A stretch of DNA of 64,000 nucleotides from Clostridium_I sp963725425 (GCA_963725425.1 CAVRYJ010000011.1:62001-126000), one strand, 5' to 3'. Shown: positions 54,934 through 64,000, numbered from the stretch's first letter. Notes: generated by a model from the letters alone, not told the origin. A program made the numbers and translations.

Positions 54934-55997
54934 TTATCTCCTTTCTAAATAAAACAATCTATGTATATAACCATTTATATCTATTCCCTGAACTTTTTTA
55001 ATTAAATAATATAAATCCACTGCATCCTCTAAATATTCACTGCTTATGTTATTAAAAAAAAGTCCCTTTTCATCTATATATAAACTATTCCCAAGTTTTT
55101 TTATTTTTCCCATTTCCTCTTCTGTTTGGAAATATGGGTTGAGTTTCACTAAAACTTTTCCCCCTGTATTTAATATTCTTCCGCACTCTGACAGTACCAC
55201 TAGCATATCTGCTGGTAGTATATTGTCAAGGATATTAAATAGTATTATGCTGTCAATACTCCCTCCTGAAAATTCTTTAAGAGATTCCAAATCACCACAT
55301 AGAAATTCAGTTTTATTAGCTAAATGCAGTTTTCTAGCTGTGTTTATGCATAATTTCATTGCTTCTTTTGATAAGTCTACTCCAATCCCTTTTTTACTCC
55401 ATAATCTATGCATGTAAAAATACTTTTCCCTGTCCCACATCCAAAATCAAGGATTGTATCGCTGCCATTACTTAGCCATTTAAGCCCATCTTCAATTTTT
55501 TTCGGCAAGGCGTAGGATTTTACTATAGTTCTCATATTACTAAATATTCCATCCCAGAATTTTATGGTGCTTTCGTAATTAAGCATAGCCAAATCTCCCT
55601 GATTTGAAAATAGAACACCATACTTTAAAAGTGCATTTGTTTTTTCTTTCATTCTTTCCATATGCTCTCTAGTATTAATCATTATCTGACACTGCTGCTG
55701 AACAAATTTATATTTTTCCTCCAATATTACTGCAATTTCTTCTATTTTCTCTCTACTCTTAAAATCAAATTTCATATTCTCATCAATTTGTTTGTCAAGA
55801 TTAATTATTTTTATCATATCACTTATTGTAAAATTTAATATTTTCAACCTTCCTATAGCTTCTGCCATTTCAAGCTCTAACCCTGTATAATTTCTTATAT
55901 TGTTTATCCTTTGAGGGCATAATAAACCTATTTTATCGTAGTAATGCAAAGTGTCAATTGTAAACCCTGATTTCTTTGAGAACTCACCTATTTTCAT
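54934..55997 (-). CDS. MerR regulator fused to SAM methyltransferase, frameshifted
   Basis: The N-terminal part is a MerR winged helix (KIGEFSKKSGFTIDTLHYYD). A helical linker is followed by a class I methyltransferase, with SAM motif LDFGCGTGKS near residue 200 and continuing as GVDLSKEAMKLC. The frames meet at the six-T run 55390-55395. On the coding strand this is A AAA AAG, where the first frame reaches a stop 16 bases later. One extra A joins both parts. Start ATG 55997 follows GGGGGG. An effector-sensing methyltransferase is plausible; substrate unknown. Confidence 0.7.
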
Positions 55998-56033
55998 GTT
56001 AACCCCCCATTTCGCTGCTATCGCTTGCGACAC

Positions 56034-56298
56034 AAATAGTAATGAAAAAATGGTGTGTGGTTTCCACCATTTGTCAATAGTTAAATTAAGGAAAAGATAT
56101 ACTACAAAGCACGGCGAGGCGAGTCGTAGATTGCTTTACAGTTCAAAACAGTATGTTAACCAGTGTAAGAATCATCTTTCAAGCACAAATAAGTGGTTCC
56201 ATGAGACCGTACGCTAATCATTGTTTTAACTCTTTGTTAGATGTGTGATGATTCAGTCAATGTCTTTCTCCTATTTTAAAAAAAAAGGAGGTCTTACT
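56034..56298 (+). ncRNA. non-coding leader of the IS110 remnant (possible bridge-RNA region)
   Basis: A stretch of 265 bases with no gene, 5' of the transposase remnant. It contains hairpins: AAATGGTG/CACCATTT at 56048-56072 and AAAGCA...TGCTTT at 56106-56137 with inner CGA/TCG. In IS110 elements the long non-coding end encodes a bridge RNA. Whether this one still does is unknown. Confidence 0.4.
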
Positions 56299-56770
56299 AT
56301 GAAAGCTGTTTATCCTATTTGTTGTGGTGTCGATGTTCATAAAACTTTTCTCGTAGCCACAATTATATTCTCGCAAGAAATTACCCCACATTACTCTAAA
56401 AAACGTTTTTCCACTTTTAATAATTCCATTCTGCAATTTAAGCAATGGTTAATCGATAATAACTGTTTAAATGTATGTATGGAATCCACTGGTAAGTATT
56501 GGATTCCTGTTCATAACCTTTTGGAAGATTCCATCCATATAACTATAGCCAACCCTAAATGGGTAAAAGCTATAAAAGGTAACAAGGATGATACTCACAG
56601 CTATCTACCATATGTTTACTAATAATGAAGAATTCAATCCATGTGACATGTATAGAATTGATATGCCACAGGAAGTCAAGGATAAGCAAAGGGAAAAAGC
56701 TGTAAAACAAGCTGTAAATTTTCTCGTTGCTCAAGGTATAATAAAGTATTCTAATATTTTATTGCAATAA
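56299..56770 (+). pseudogene. IS110-family transposase remnant
   Basis: ATG 56299 follows AAAGGAGG. The N-terminal RuvC-like part is clear (CCGVDVHKTFLVATII, CMESTGKYWIPVHNLLE, KWVKAIKGNKDDT). After GNKDD the middle is missing, and a second frame from 56588 gives the C-terminal part (TAIYHMF ... NPCDMYRIDMPQEVK). An internal deletion of several hundred bases has removed the rest, so it cannot transpose itself. Confidence 0.75.
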
Positions 56771-56941
56771 ACCACGGCTAAAATTTTTTGAAAGCTTCAA
56801 GGTCCTTAGTTAAGGTCGGCCTTTTTGTTCAGCTCGGGGTTATTTTTCACGCTATCTCCTCTCATAAATCATGTATTCCCGGAAATTAAAGATAAATACT
56901 AAAGTGAATATTGGTACTTTTTATCCCTACATATATAATAA

Positions 56942-56963
56942 GACATGGAGTTAACTCCATGTC
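56942..56963. terminator. 22-bp perfect palindrome
   Basis: GACATGGAGTTAACTCCATGTC followed by AATGATTAGTTTTTT. Probably a terminator, or part of the IS110 right flank. Confidence 0.5.
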
Positions 56964-57007
56964 AATGATTAGTTTTTTATTATTTTTACACTTCACCTAT
57001 TTTAAAC

Positions 57008-57042
57008 TATCAAGTAAATTTCTTGCTGAAATTTACTTGATA
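57008..57042 (-). terminator. terminator of the xylose operon
   Basis: Perfect 14-bp stem TATCAAGTAAATTT / AAATTTACTTGATA with a 7-base loop, six bases after the isomerase stop codon. Confidence 0.7.
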
Positions 57043-57048
57043 AACCTA

Positions 57049-58530
57049 TTATTTAAAAGGATTTTCTGATTTATAAAGCATTCCCTTAGGTTGATTGAAT
57101 TTCAATTCTTTAACTCCTAAATATTTAAATAAGTTGTAAATTGCTTTCCCATAATGTCCAAATGCAACAGCTCCATGATGTGGAAATCTCTTTTCAACTA
57201 ATACATGACGATAAAATCTTCCCATTTCTGGAATTGCAAAAACTCCAATAGATCCAAATGATCGGGTTGCAACTGGTAAAACTTCACCTTCTGCCACATA
57301 TGCTGTAAGTTCTGCTTCTGCATTACTTTGTAAACGGAAGAATGTTATGTCACCAGGAAGAATATCTCCTTCAAGTGTTCCTCTAGTTATATTTGGTACT
57401 TGATTTGGCTCAAGTGATCTAGCCATAATCTTTTGATATTTCATAGTTCCAGTAGTCAATTTGCAAGCTGCTGTATTTCCACAATGGAATCCCATAAATG
57501 TATCTTTTAATGTATAATCAAATTTACCTTTAATCTCGGATTCATACATATCTTTTGGTACTGTATTATTAATATCAAGTAATGTTACTGCATCTTGACT
57601 AATGCAAGTTCCAATATATTCGCTTAATGCACCATAAATATCAACTTCACAGGATACTGCAATTCCCATGGCTGTTAAACGGCTATTAACATAACAAGGT
57701 ACAAATCCAAATTGTGTTTGGAATGATGGCCAACATTTATTAGCAAAAACAACAAATTCCCTTGAACCCTTATGTTCTTTCATCCAATCCAATAATGTAA
57801 TTTCATACTGAGCAAGCTTTGGTAATATGCCAGGCATTTTATTTCCTTCACCTAATTCTTTTTCCATACTAGCTATTACTGATGGAATTCTTGCATCATC
57901 CTTATGTTCATTAAATGTTGCATATAAATCAAGTTCTGAATTTTCTTCAATTTCAACGCCTAGATTATATAACTGTTTTATTGGTGCATTACATGCTAAA
58001 AAATCTTGTGGACGAGGTCCGAAAGAAATTATCTTTAAATTCTTAAGTCCAAGTAATGCCGTAGCAACTGGTGCAAAATCTCCAATCATATCTGAAACTT
58101 CACTAGCAGTTCCAACAGGATATTCAGGAATATAAGCCTTAATATTACGTAATGCCAAATTATAGCTTGCATTTAACATTCCACAATAAGCATCTCCACG
58201 ACCATCCAATAGATTATCTCCACTTTCTTCAGATGCAGCAACAAACATTACTGGTCCACCAAATTCTTTTGCAAGTAAAGTTTCTGAAGTTTCAGGGCCA
58301 AAGTTTCCTAGATAAACTACTAATGCATTTACCCCTGCTTCTTTAACTTCTTTTAGTGCCTTTTGCATGTGGTTTTCATTTTCTATAGTTGTTAAACATT
58401 CAAATATATCCCCATTAGATTTTTTGTAATTATCTACTACAGCTTTTCTACGACTAACTGATAATTCCATAGGGAAACAATCTCTACTTACTGCAACAAT
58501 TCCTAATTTTAATTGTGGTGTATTTTTCAT
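57049..58530 (-). CDS. xylA: fucose-isomerase-like xylose isomerase (XylA-II type)
   Basis: Length 493 and motifs such as KLGIVAVSRDCFPMELSVSR, YLGNFGPETSETLLAKEF and FPHHGAVAFGHYGKAIYNLF place it in the L-fucose/arabinose isomerase superfamily, unlike the classic XylA TIM-barrel. In C. acetobutylicum a protein of this kind next to xylulokinase and a XylR regulator was identified as a second type of xylose isomerase. Here it is the last gene of a xylB-xylR-DUF4867-isomerase operon, so the same reaction (xylose to xylulose) is the best guess. L-arabinose or D-lyxose remain possible. Confidence 0.75.
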   Translation of the reverse strand: MKNTPQLKLGIVAVSRDCFPMELSVSRRKAVVDNYKKSNGDIFECLTTIENENHMQKALKEVKEAGVNALVVYLGNFGPETSETLLAKEFGGPVMFVAASEESGDNLLDGRGDAYCGMLNASYNLALRNIKAYIPEYPVGTASEVSDMIGDFAPVATALLGLKNLKIISFGPRPQDFLACNAPIKQLYNLGVEIEENSELDLYATFNEHKDDARIPSVIASMEKELGEGNKMPGILPKLAQYEITLLDWMKEHKGSREFVVFANKCWPSFQTQFGFVPCYVNSRLTAMGIAVSCEVDIYGALSEYIGTCISQDAVTLLDINNTVPKDMYESEIKGKFDYTLKDTFMGFHCGNTAACKLTTGTMKYQKIMARSLEPNQVPNITRGTLEGDILPGDITFFRLQSNAEAELTAYVAEGEVLPVATRSFGSIGVFAIPEMGRFYRHVLVEKRFPHHGAVAFGHYGKAIYNLFKYLGVKELKFNQPKGMLYKSENPFK

Positions 58531-58575
58531 AATACCTCATTCCTCCAATTTATTATAAATATTTATTTTAATGTA

Positions 58576-59199
58576 CTATTTTATTGAAATATTTTGTCCC
58601 TTTAAACCTATAAATGCTCCTTGCTTACCTAAATCAGTATCTTTGTGACCAATTAGCCACTTATTTCTAGCAAATAGCAATTCATCCTCACCAATTTTTT
58701 TAATTTTACTCTCCAATGGTAAATTAGTGTCCCTTGGTAAAATAACAACACATTTGAATCCATCTTCTTTTACATTACAAGGCGCATAATGAAGTGTAGT
58801 TGCATATACCTCTATTATAGTTCCAGCTGGAACCAAAAATGCCTTTATCTTTGAAGTATCATAAGTGTAATCCTTTTCAATATCTTGCTGAAAACCTAAC
58901 AGCAGAATAAGATCAGTTACTGCAACATTTATTTCAGATGATCTATGATATTCAACTGCATTAAGTAAATAATTATTACCATTGCAGTACCCAATTTGAA
59001 TTGGTAATTCACCAAATTCTCTTATCCTTAACTCTTCAGCAATTTTTAACTCTTCTAATTCTTTAATTGATGGCTCATAGATGACATCACCCGGCAATGG
59101 AGTAGTTTTCATTTTTTCAATTAGCTCAGAGCACTCATAATTTTTTAAAACTTGTCCATATTTTTTAAACTCAATATCTGTAACTTTTTTAATACTCAT
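58576..59199 (-). CDS. DUF4867-family protein of the xylose operon (207 aa)
   Basis: The central region (CNGNNYLLNAVEYHRSSEIN; PAGTIIEVYATTLHYAPCNV) looks like a cupin-type beta fold with conserved His residues that could bind a metal. The protein family occurs beside fucose-isomerase-like xylose isomerases. It may be a sugar epimerase or mutarotase-like accessory enzyme, but this is not shown. The gap to the isomerase gene is 45 bases. Confidence 0.65.
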   Translation of the reverse strand: MSIKKVTDIEFKKYGQVLKNYECSELIEKMKTTPLPGDVIYEPSIKELEELKIAEELRIREFGELPIQIGYCNGNNYLLNAVEYHRSSEINVAVTDLILLLGFQQDIEKDYTYDTSKIKAFLVPAGTIIEVYATTLHYAPCNVKEDGFKCVVILPRDTNLPLESKIKKIGEDELLFARNKWLIGHKDTDLGKQGAFIGLKGQNISIK

Positions 59200-59241
59200 A
59201 TTTTCATCGCCTTTCGCTTAACTTTGGATATATAATTTAGG

Positions 59242-59283
59242 ATACTTATTAAAGCATCTTTTTAAACTCGCTTTAATAAGTAT
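59242..59283. promoter_or_regulatory. inverted repeat upstream of DUF4867
   Basis: ATACTTATTAAAGC and GCTTTAATAAGTAT are perfect arms 14 bases apart. It lies between xylR and the DUF4867 gene. It could be an operator for the ROK regulator or a processing/terminator hairpin. Confidence 0.5.
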
Positions 59284-59379
59284 ATTGTACTTCTCTTTTG
59301 CAATTTTATCAATACGTTTTATAAACATTTCCATGAATATCTGAAAATTTCTCATATAATTATTAAATTATTCTTTCAT

Positions 59380-60540
59380 TCAAAAAAACAATTTTTTCAT
59401 AGGTAGAAGTGCTGACCCTAATATTGATGAATTCCCTTCTAAATTAGAAAATGATATTTTACACTCACTTCTATCATAGAAATTATTCACCTCAAATATT
59501 TTGTTTTTAAGGTCTTCTTCTATTAAACTCTTGTAATCAGATATTTCTCCGCCTATAATTATATATCTTGGATCCAATGTCAAAATTATGTTTTTAATAC
59601 CTTCTGCTAAAAAAACTAGATAATTGTTTAAAATACCTTTAGCCTTTAAATCTGTTCTTGACATATCTATGAAATATTTCAAACTCTTATCATTAATATT
59701 TAATACTTTTTTATATTCATCCAGTAACGCTGTTTTAGAAGCATATAATTCCCAGCATCCTTTTCTACCACAATTGCACTGTTTACCATCCTTTACAATA
59801 GTCATGTGACCAAATTCCCCAGCACGCTTATTGTAGCCTTTATAAACATTATCATTAATTATTATACCCGTACCAATACCTTCAGTAATAGATATGAACA
59901 CTAAACTAGTTTCAGCATAATTATAATTTATAAATGCTTCTGCATATGCTGATGCATTAGCTTCGTTTTCTATGAACAATGGAAATTCAAAATTCTGCTT
60001 AAAATCTTTAAAACATATATCTTTCAAATTTAAGTTTGGGGCATTTTTCAGCATTAAAATTTCCTCATTAACCGTACCAGGTAAAGAGAAACCTATTCCC
60101 AATATTTTATCTATAGATATGTTGTTAGTATTAATAATATAATCTATTTGCTCTTTAATTTCCGCCATAACACTATTAAAATTACCTGCCTTGTAAGTGG
60201 CATGAAAAACCTTTTCATCTATTATTTGAAAATTTAGATTGGTCAAAATAATTCTAACATGATGTTTTGTAATAAGCACTCCAAAAGAATATCTAGAATC
60301 TGGTAAAAATCTAACAATTACAGGTTTTCTTCCTCCAGATGATTTACTAGCCACAGCTTCATCTAAAAAACCTTGCTCTATAAGTTCTCTCACATTGGTT
60401 ATAACCGTTGGAATGCTTATCTTAAGCGTTTGGGCTATTTCTTGTTTTGTCAGCTGTTTTTTTCTGTACAACAACTGAATTATTCTCTTTTGATTTAATA
60501 CTTTTATTGTTTCTTGATTTATAGCTTTTAAATTATGCAT
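59380..60540 (-). CDS. xylR: ROK-family transcriptional regulator, XylR-like
   Basis: The N-terminal winged helix (LTKQEIAQTLKISIPTVITN) is followed by a ROK sugar-sensing domain with GIGTGIIINDNVYKGYN, AGEFGHMTIV and the zinc motif CNCGRKGCWE. ROK regulators with sugar domains of this type respond to xylose. ATG 60540 is supported by GGTGG. It follows xylB by about 75 bases in the same operon and probably represses it. Confidence 0.8.
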   Translation of the reverse strand: MHNLKAINQETIKVLNQKRIIQLLYRKKQLTKQEIAQTLKISIPTVITNVRELIEQGFLDEAVASKSSGGRKPVIVRFLPDSRYSFGVLITKHHVRIILTNLNFQIIDEKVFHATYKAGNFNSVMAEIKEQIDYIINTNNISIDKILGIGFSLPGTVNEEILMLKNAPNLNLKDICFKDFKQNFEFPLFIENEANASAYAEAFINYNYAETSLVFISITEGIGTGIIINDNVYKGYNKRAGEFGHMTIVKDGKQCNCGRKGCWELYASKTALLDEYKKVLNINDKSLKYFIDMSRTDLKAKGILNNYLVFLAEGIKNIILTLDPRYIIIGGEISDYKSLIEEDLKNKIFEVNNFYDRSECKISFSNLEGNSSILGSALLPMKKLFF

Positions 60541-60615
60541 TATTTTACCACCATTTAAATTTTTATTATGACTTACCATTCTGAGTTAAATAATAACAAC
60601 CATTTAACGTAAAAC

Positions 60616-62112
60616 TTATAATTCACTGATTTCTTTAAATTTCTCTTTTAAACAACTATATAATGAAGCATAAATCTTATATACCTTATTATATTTTACC
60701 ACATTTTCTTTTATAGGCACTGTTGTTTCTGTTATTTTTACCAGATGACTACAAGCATCATCTACAGTGTTATACAATCCACATCCAACAGAGGCAAGTA
60801 TTGCTGCCCCATAGGCAGGACCTTCCTTAGAATTTGTTACATTCACTTTTAAGTTAAATACATCTGCAAGTATTTGCCTCCACAGTTTACTTTCAGATCC
60901 ACCACCACTAACCCTTATTTCCTTAGTTTCAACATTTAAATCTTTTAATATCTCTAGAGAATCTCTTAACCCAAAACAAACACCTTCTAAGATTGCTCTT
61001 GTCATATCTGCCCTTTTATTGGTTATACTTAAACCTATAAAACTTCCTCTTGCACTAGGATCATCATGAGGAGTTCTTTCACCCATAAGATATGGTAAGA
61101 ATAGCAAATTATTACTACCTACTGGAGCTTTGCCAGCTTCCTTGAGTAATTCCTCAAAAGCATCTCCTTGGACATCTGTATTAATATTGTTTACCCACCA
61201 CTGTAAACAAGATGCTGCTGATAGCATTACGCCCATTTGGTGCCACTTACCATTTGAATGACAAAATGAGTGCAATCTATTTTGTTTATCTACAGAAAAT
61301 TTTTCATTACAGGCAAAAACCACACCTGAAGTTCCAAGTGCAACGGACAATATACCTTTGTCTACTGTTCCTGTTCCTACAGCTCCCGCAGCTTGATCTC
61401 CAGCTCCTGCTATTACTGATGTTTTAGTAGATAACCCTGTTGTTTTGGAAGCGTTTTCAGAAACATTGCCTATAATCTGCCATGATTCATAAACCTTTGG
61501 CAAAACAACCTCATCTAGTTCTAATAAATTCATCATTTCTTTTGACCATTTCCTGTTCTCTACATCAAACATTAAAGTTCCTGATGCGTCTGATACGTCT
61601 GAAGCAAAATTACCTGTAAGTTTAAAACTTATATAGTCCTTTGGAAGCATCATATGAGCTATTTTTTTATATATTTCTGGTTTGTTTTCTTTAACCCATA
61701 GTACCTTCGGAAGGGTAAATCCAGTCAAAGCTTTATTTCCTGTATATTTTGATAATTTTTCCTGACCAAATTCATTATTTAAGTAATCACATTGTTTTTG
61801 TGTCCTTTGATCACACCAAAGAATAGCAGGCATTAAAACTTCATATTTTTCGTCCAATAAAACTAAGCCATGCATCTGTCCACTAAAGCTTACTCCATTA
61901 ATATCTTCGGGTTTTACAATTCCCTTACCTAATAATTCTTTAATGCCTTCTTTACTACTGTTCCACCAATCTTCTGGATTTTGCTCTGCCCATCCAGCCT
62001 TTGGGTAGCTAACATTGTAACTTTTGGATATACTTTGTACAATTTTACCACTTTGATCCATTATAATAATCTTAACAGAAGAAGTTCCTAAATCTATTCC
62101 TAAAAAATTCAT
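60616..62112 (-). CDS. xylB: xylulokinase
   Basis: FGGY-family kinase of 498 residues. LGTSSVKIIIMDQSGKIV, GQMHGLVLLDEKY and LWCDQRT, GERTPHDDPSARG and SGGGSESKLWRQILAD are xylulokinase signatures. It phosphorylates D-xylulose for the pentose-phosphate pathway. First gene of the operon. Confidence 0.92.
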   Translation of the reverse strand: MNFLGIDLGTSSVKIIIMDQSGKIVQSISKSYNVSYPKAGWAEQNPEDWWNSSKEGIKELLGKGIVKPEDINGVSFSGQMHGLVLLDEKYEVLMPAILWCDQRTQKQCDYLNNEFGQEKLSKYTGNKALTGFTLPKVLWVKENKPEIYKKIAHMMLPKDYISFKLTGNFASDVSDASGTLMFDVENRKWSKEMMNLLELDEVVLPKVYESWQIIGNVSENASKTTGLSTKTSVIAGAGDQAAGAVGTGTVDKGILSVALGTSGVVFACNEKFSVDKQNRLHSFCHSNGKWHQMGVMLSAASCLQWWVNNINTDVQGDAFEELLKEAGKAPVGSNNLLFLPYLMGERTPHDDPSARGSFIGLSITNKRADMTRAILEGVCFGLRDSLEILKDLNVETKEIRVSGGGSESKLWRQILADVFNLKVNVTNSKEGPAYGAAILASVGCGLYNTVDDACSHLVKITETTVPIKENVVKYNKVYKIYASLYSCLKEKFKEISEL

Positions 62113-62163
62113 AAATATCCCTCGCTTTCTATATAATATACTCTTAATTTAGTTTATACCACC

Positions 62164-62192
62164 AGTATAATGTGAATTGAAAACTTTTTCAA
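62164..62192 (-). promoter_or_regulatory. xylB promoter with cre-like site
   Basis: On the minus strand TTGAAA (62187-62192) and TATACT (62164-62169) are 17 bases apart. The imperfect palindrome TTGAAAACTTTTTCAA (62177-62192) overlaps the -35 box and resembles a CcpA catabolite-response site. Confidence 0.55.
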
Positions 62193-62252
62193 GCTATTTT
62201 ATAAAGTCTTTTAGTAAATATTTTGAAACTGAAAATTCCCCTGAATTTATGG

Positions 62253-62366
62253 TATTATAGGAGTAAATTCTAAACTAAGGAAAACCGCACTTCGAGGTGA
62301 CAAGTGGGAAATGACAATAGACCTCTTGAAAAAAATATCCAACCACTATTCTAGTCTATTTTCCTT
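62253..62366 (+). ncRNA. candidate structured RNA with H-type pseudoknot
   Basis: An extended -10 box TGGTATTAT (62250-62258) precedes a region closed by AAGGAAAA (62277-62284) and TTTTCCTT (62359-62366). Inside, CACTT (62288-62292) pairs AAGTG (62302-62306) while GAGGT (62294-62298) pairs ACCTC (62321-62325), giving interleaved helices. No plus-strand gene follows. Read from the sequence only; no family is recognised. Confidence 0.35.
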
Positions 62367-62374
62367 CAGATACT

Positions 62375-64000
62375 TTATTTATTATTTGGATAAGTACTAA
62401 AATAATTACTTCTAATTATTTCATCACTTATGCTTAAGCCTTTTATAGCTTCATTTTCCTCATTTTTATTATCAGCTTTCCCGATATACTCGCCATCTGA
62501 CCATAAAGCATAACTTTGTTTAGTGGTTAATAAATTACGACCCATAGTTGTATTAATATATTCGTTTTCATTAATACCCATAAGATATGAAAGTGTTGGC
62601 ATTAAATCTATTTCTCCACCAGTTGTGTTTATTTCTTTCTTATCAAGCTTATCTTGATAAATGATAAGCGGAATTTGTTTGTGGTTATCAATCATCCAAT
62701 TTTGCACTCCTGGTGTACTGGCTACTTCATTCTGGTAATATTTATGGATTCCACAATGATCACCATAGATTACAACTACAGTATTCTTTAGAAGACCACT
62801 ACTCCGCAAGTTATCAAGAAAAATCCCAATCTGCTTGTCTGTATAATGGACACTTTGCAGATATCCGCCTAAATGTGACTTATCTAGTCCATTCTGGATT
62901 TTAAGTTCCCTGTATTTGTTTGGTAAATCAAAAGGTGCATGGCTTGTTAAAGTTATCATAAAATTATAAAAAGGTTGTTTGTTCTTTTTTATAATTGGTG
63001 CAGCTTGTCTTAAAAAGCTAGCGTCACTAAGCCCGAGTCCAATGGTCTCATCTATATTAAAATGGGATGCATCAATGCATTTCTGAAAGCCTATGGAACT
63101 CAGCGCAGGCATCCAATTCCAATATGAGCCTTCATCAGGATGTATGGCCTGAGTGAAATAGCCTTCCCTCTGAAATATTTTTGGCAAAGAATTATAATAC
63201 TTATCCTCAGGAAATCTAAAAAATGTACTACCCGTCCTAACTGGATAAATCGATGTATTTGTCATAAGTTCAGCATCAGATGTTGTCCCCTCATTTACCT
63301 CTTCATTATAATTACTAAAGTACAAACTATTATTTAGTAGCTTATTTATGTTCGGAGTTATCTGCTGTCCATTAACACTTTTCCCAACCACAAAGTTTTC
63401 TAATGATTCTACCTGTATTACAAGTAGGTTTTCACCCTTAAAAATCCCTTTATACTCATTGTCATCTGCTGAAACATTTTCTTTTTTAGCATTAAACCAG
63501 TTCTTAATTTCTTTTTTATCACTTCCCGTTAATACTAAACGTTTAGAGTCTTTAAAGAAATTATATATATCTACAAAATGATAACCTATAGGTGATGCAT
63601 TGCACACAGTTATGCTTGGTTTCCATCTGACAGTGAGAAACGATTCTTCTTTATCATATTTTCCCATAACATCCGTTTTAAAAGGTACGTAAATTGTGTA
63701 TGCAGAGGAGATAAAAAACAATATTAGAAACACTCCTATATTTCTAGGCTGAACCTTACACAATTTTTTATTGATAATGGCATAAGGTAGTAAAAAAAAG
63801 ATATCCAGTATGAGAAGTATATCTGATTTATGTGCTAAGGATAAGACTGTATCTGAGAGATTGTTTAAATTAGTAGTTTCCTTTAATAAATACAAGGTAG
63901 GCATTGCATTAAACCCTCTAAAGTACCACAAATCTACAATAAATAATATAGTAAAAAACAAATTTAGAATAATGAGAAACCAAAGTTGTCCCCTATTTTT
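62375..64000 (-). CDS. LtaS-like membrane sulfatase (truncated by window end)
   Basis: The extracytoplasmic domain has the catalytic Thr region (NEGTTSDAELMTNTSIYPVR), DEGSYWNWMPALSSIGFQKC and the metal-binding VIYGDHCGIHKYYQ. The visible part before it has several membrane segments (LYLLKETTNLNNLSDTVL... is a loop). The frame continues past 64000, so the start is outside. Family members polymerise glycerol phosphate for lipoteichoic acid or modify cell-surface polymers. Confidence 0.85.
   Translation of the reverse strand, partial: KNRGQLWFLIILNLFFTILFIVDLWYFRGFNAMPTLYLLKETTNLNNLSDTVLSLAHKSDILLILDIFFLLPYAIINKKLCKVQPRNIGVFLILFFISSAYTIYVPFKTDVMGKYDKEESFLTVRWKPSITVCNASPIGYHFVDIYNFFKDSKRLVLTGSDKKEIKNWFNAKKENVSADDNEYKGIFKGENLLVIQVESLENFVVGKSVNGQQITPNINKLLNNSLYFSNYNEEVNEGTTSDAELMTNTSIYPVRTGSTFFRFPEDKYYNSLPKIFQREGYFTQAIHPDEGSYWNWMPALSSIGFQKCIDASHFNIDETIGLGLSDASFLRQAAPIIKKNKQPFYNFMITLTSHAPFDLPNKYRELKIQNGLDKSHLGGYLQSVHYTDKQIGIFLDNLRSSGLLKNTVVVIYGDHCGIHKYYQNEVASTPGVQNWMIDNHKQIPLIIYQDKLDKKEINTTGGEIDLMPTLSYLMGINENEYINTTMGRNLLTTKQSYALWSDGEYIGKADNKNEENEAIKGLSISDEIIRSNYFSTYPNNK

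Noticed and set aside
1..64000. tRNA or rRNA genes
   Set aside because: No cloverleaf-like arms with GGTTCGA-type T loops and no conserved rRNA segments were recognised on either strand.

Overview
The window is low-GC, Gram-positive DNA from a spore-forming Clostridium (sensu stricto). The evidence is GGAGG-type ribosome binding sites, spore genes (yabG, several CotS-family genes), a secreted protein with ChW repeats (typical of C. acetobutylicum and relatives), clostridial-style nadABC, and a xylulokinase / ROK regulator / fucose-isomerase-like xylose isomerase operon. No rRNA, tRNA or CRISPR array was seen.

Positions 1 to about 38,334 look like one large integrated, plasmid-like mobile element. 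Its right end is clear: a large serine integrase (36631-38289) abuts the sporulation protease gene yabG, which is cut after about 228 codons. The missing 3' part of yabG and the left attachment site are not in the window. From right to left the element carries: the integrase; a lysogeny-type switch (divergent XRE genes plus an ImmA-like peptidase); a replication module whose initiator gene contains eight 9-bp iterons and is interrupted by an IS66-family element with intact target duplications; a ParM/ParR partition module with a second XRE switch; a long leftward operon for a Tad-like pilus or secretion machine (two ParA/CpaE-like ATPases, CpaB, CpaF/TadA, a large TadB/C-like membrane protein, two tandemly duplicated pilin-like proteins, a SleB-type cell-wall hydrolase, a TadE-like protein and a 910-aa repeat protein); two secreted adhesin-like proteins, one coupled to a ribbon-helix-helix regulator; a diguanylate cyclase; and mostly uncharacterised small or membrane proteins. 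No prepilin peptidase is visible and the pilin-like proteins lack the usual cleavage motif.

Positions 38,331-64,000 are chromosome. First comes a spore-coat island (truncated yabG, CotS-family kinase-like proteins and GT4 glycosyltransferases). It is followed by an orphan sugar-binding lipoprotein, a radical SAM protein, an EamA transporter, nadA-nadB-nadC, a small secreted protein, rluF, a MerR-methyltransferase fusion, an IS110 remnant, the xylose operon and the end of an LtaS-like sulfatase that runs off the window.

At least five genes carry single-base frameshifts; in four the lesion can be placed in a run of six A and is repaired by one extra A. This pattern suggests under-called homopolymers in the assembly as much as real gene decay. 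A reader should treat those genes as possibly intact in the organism.
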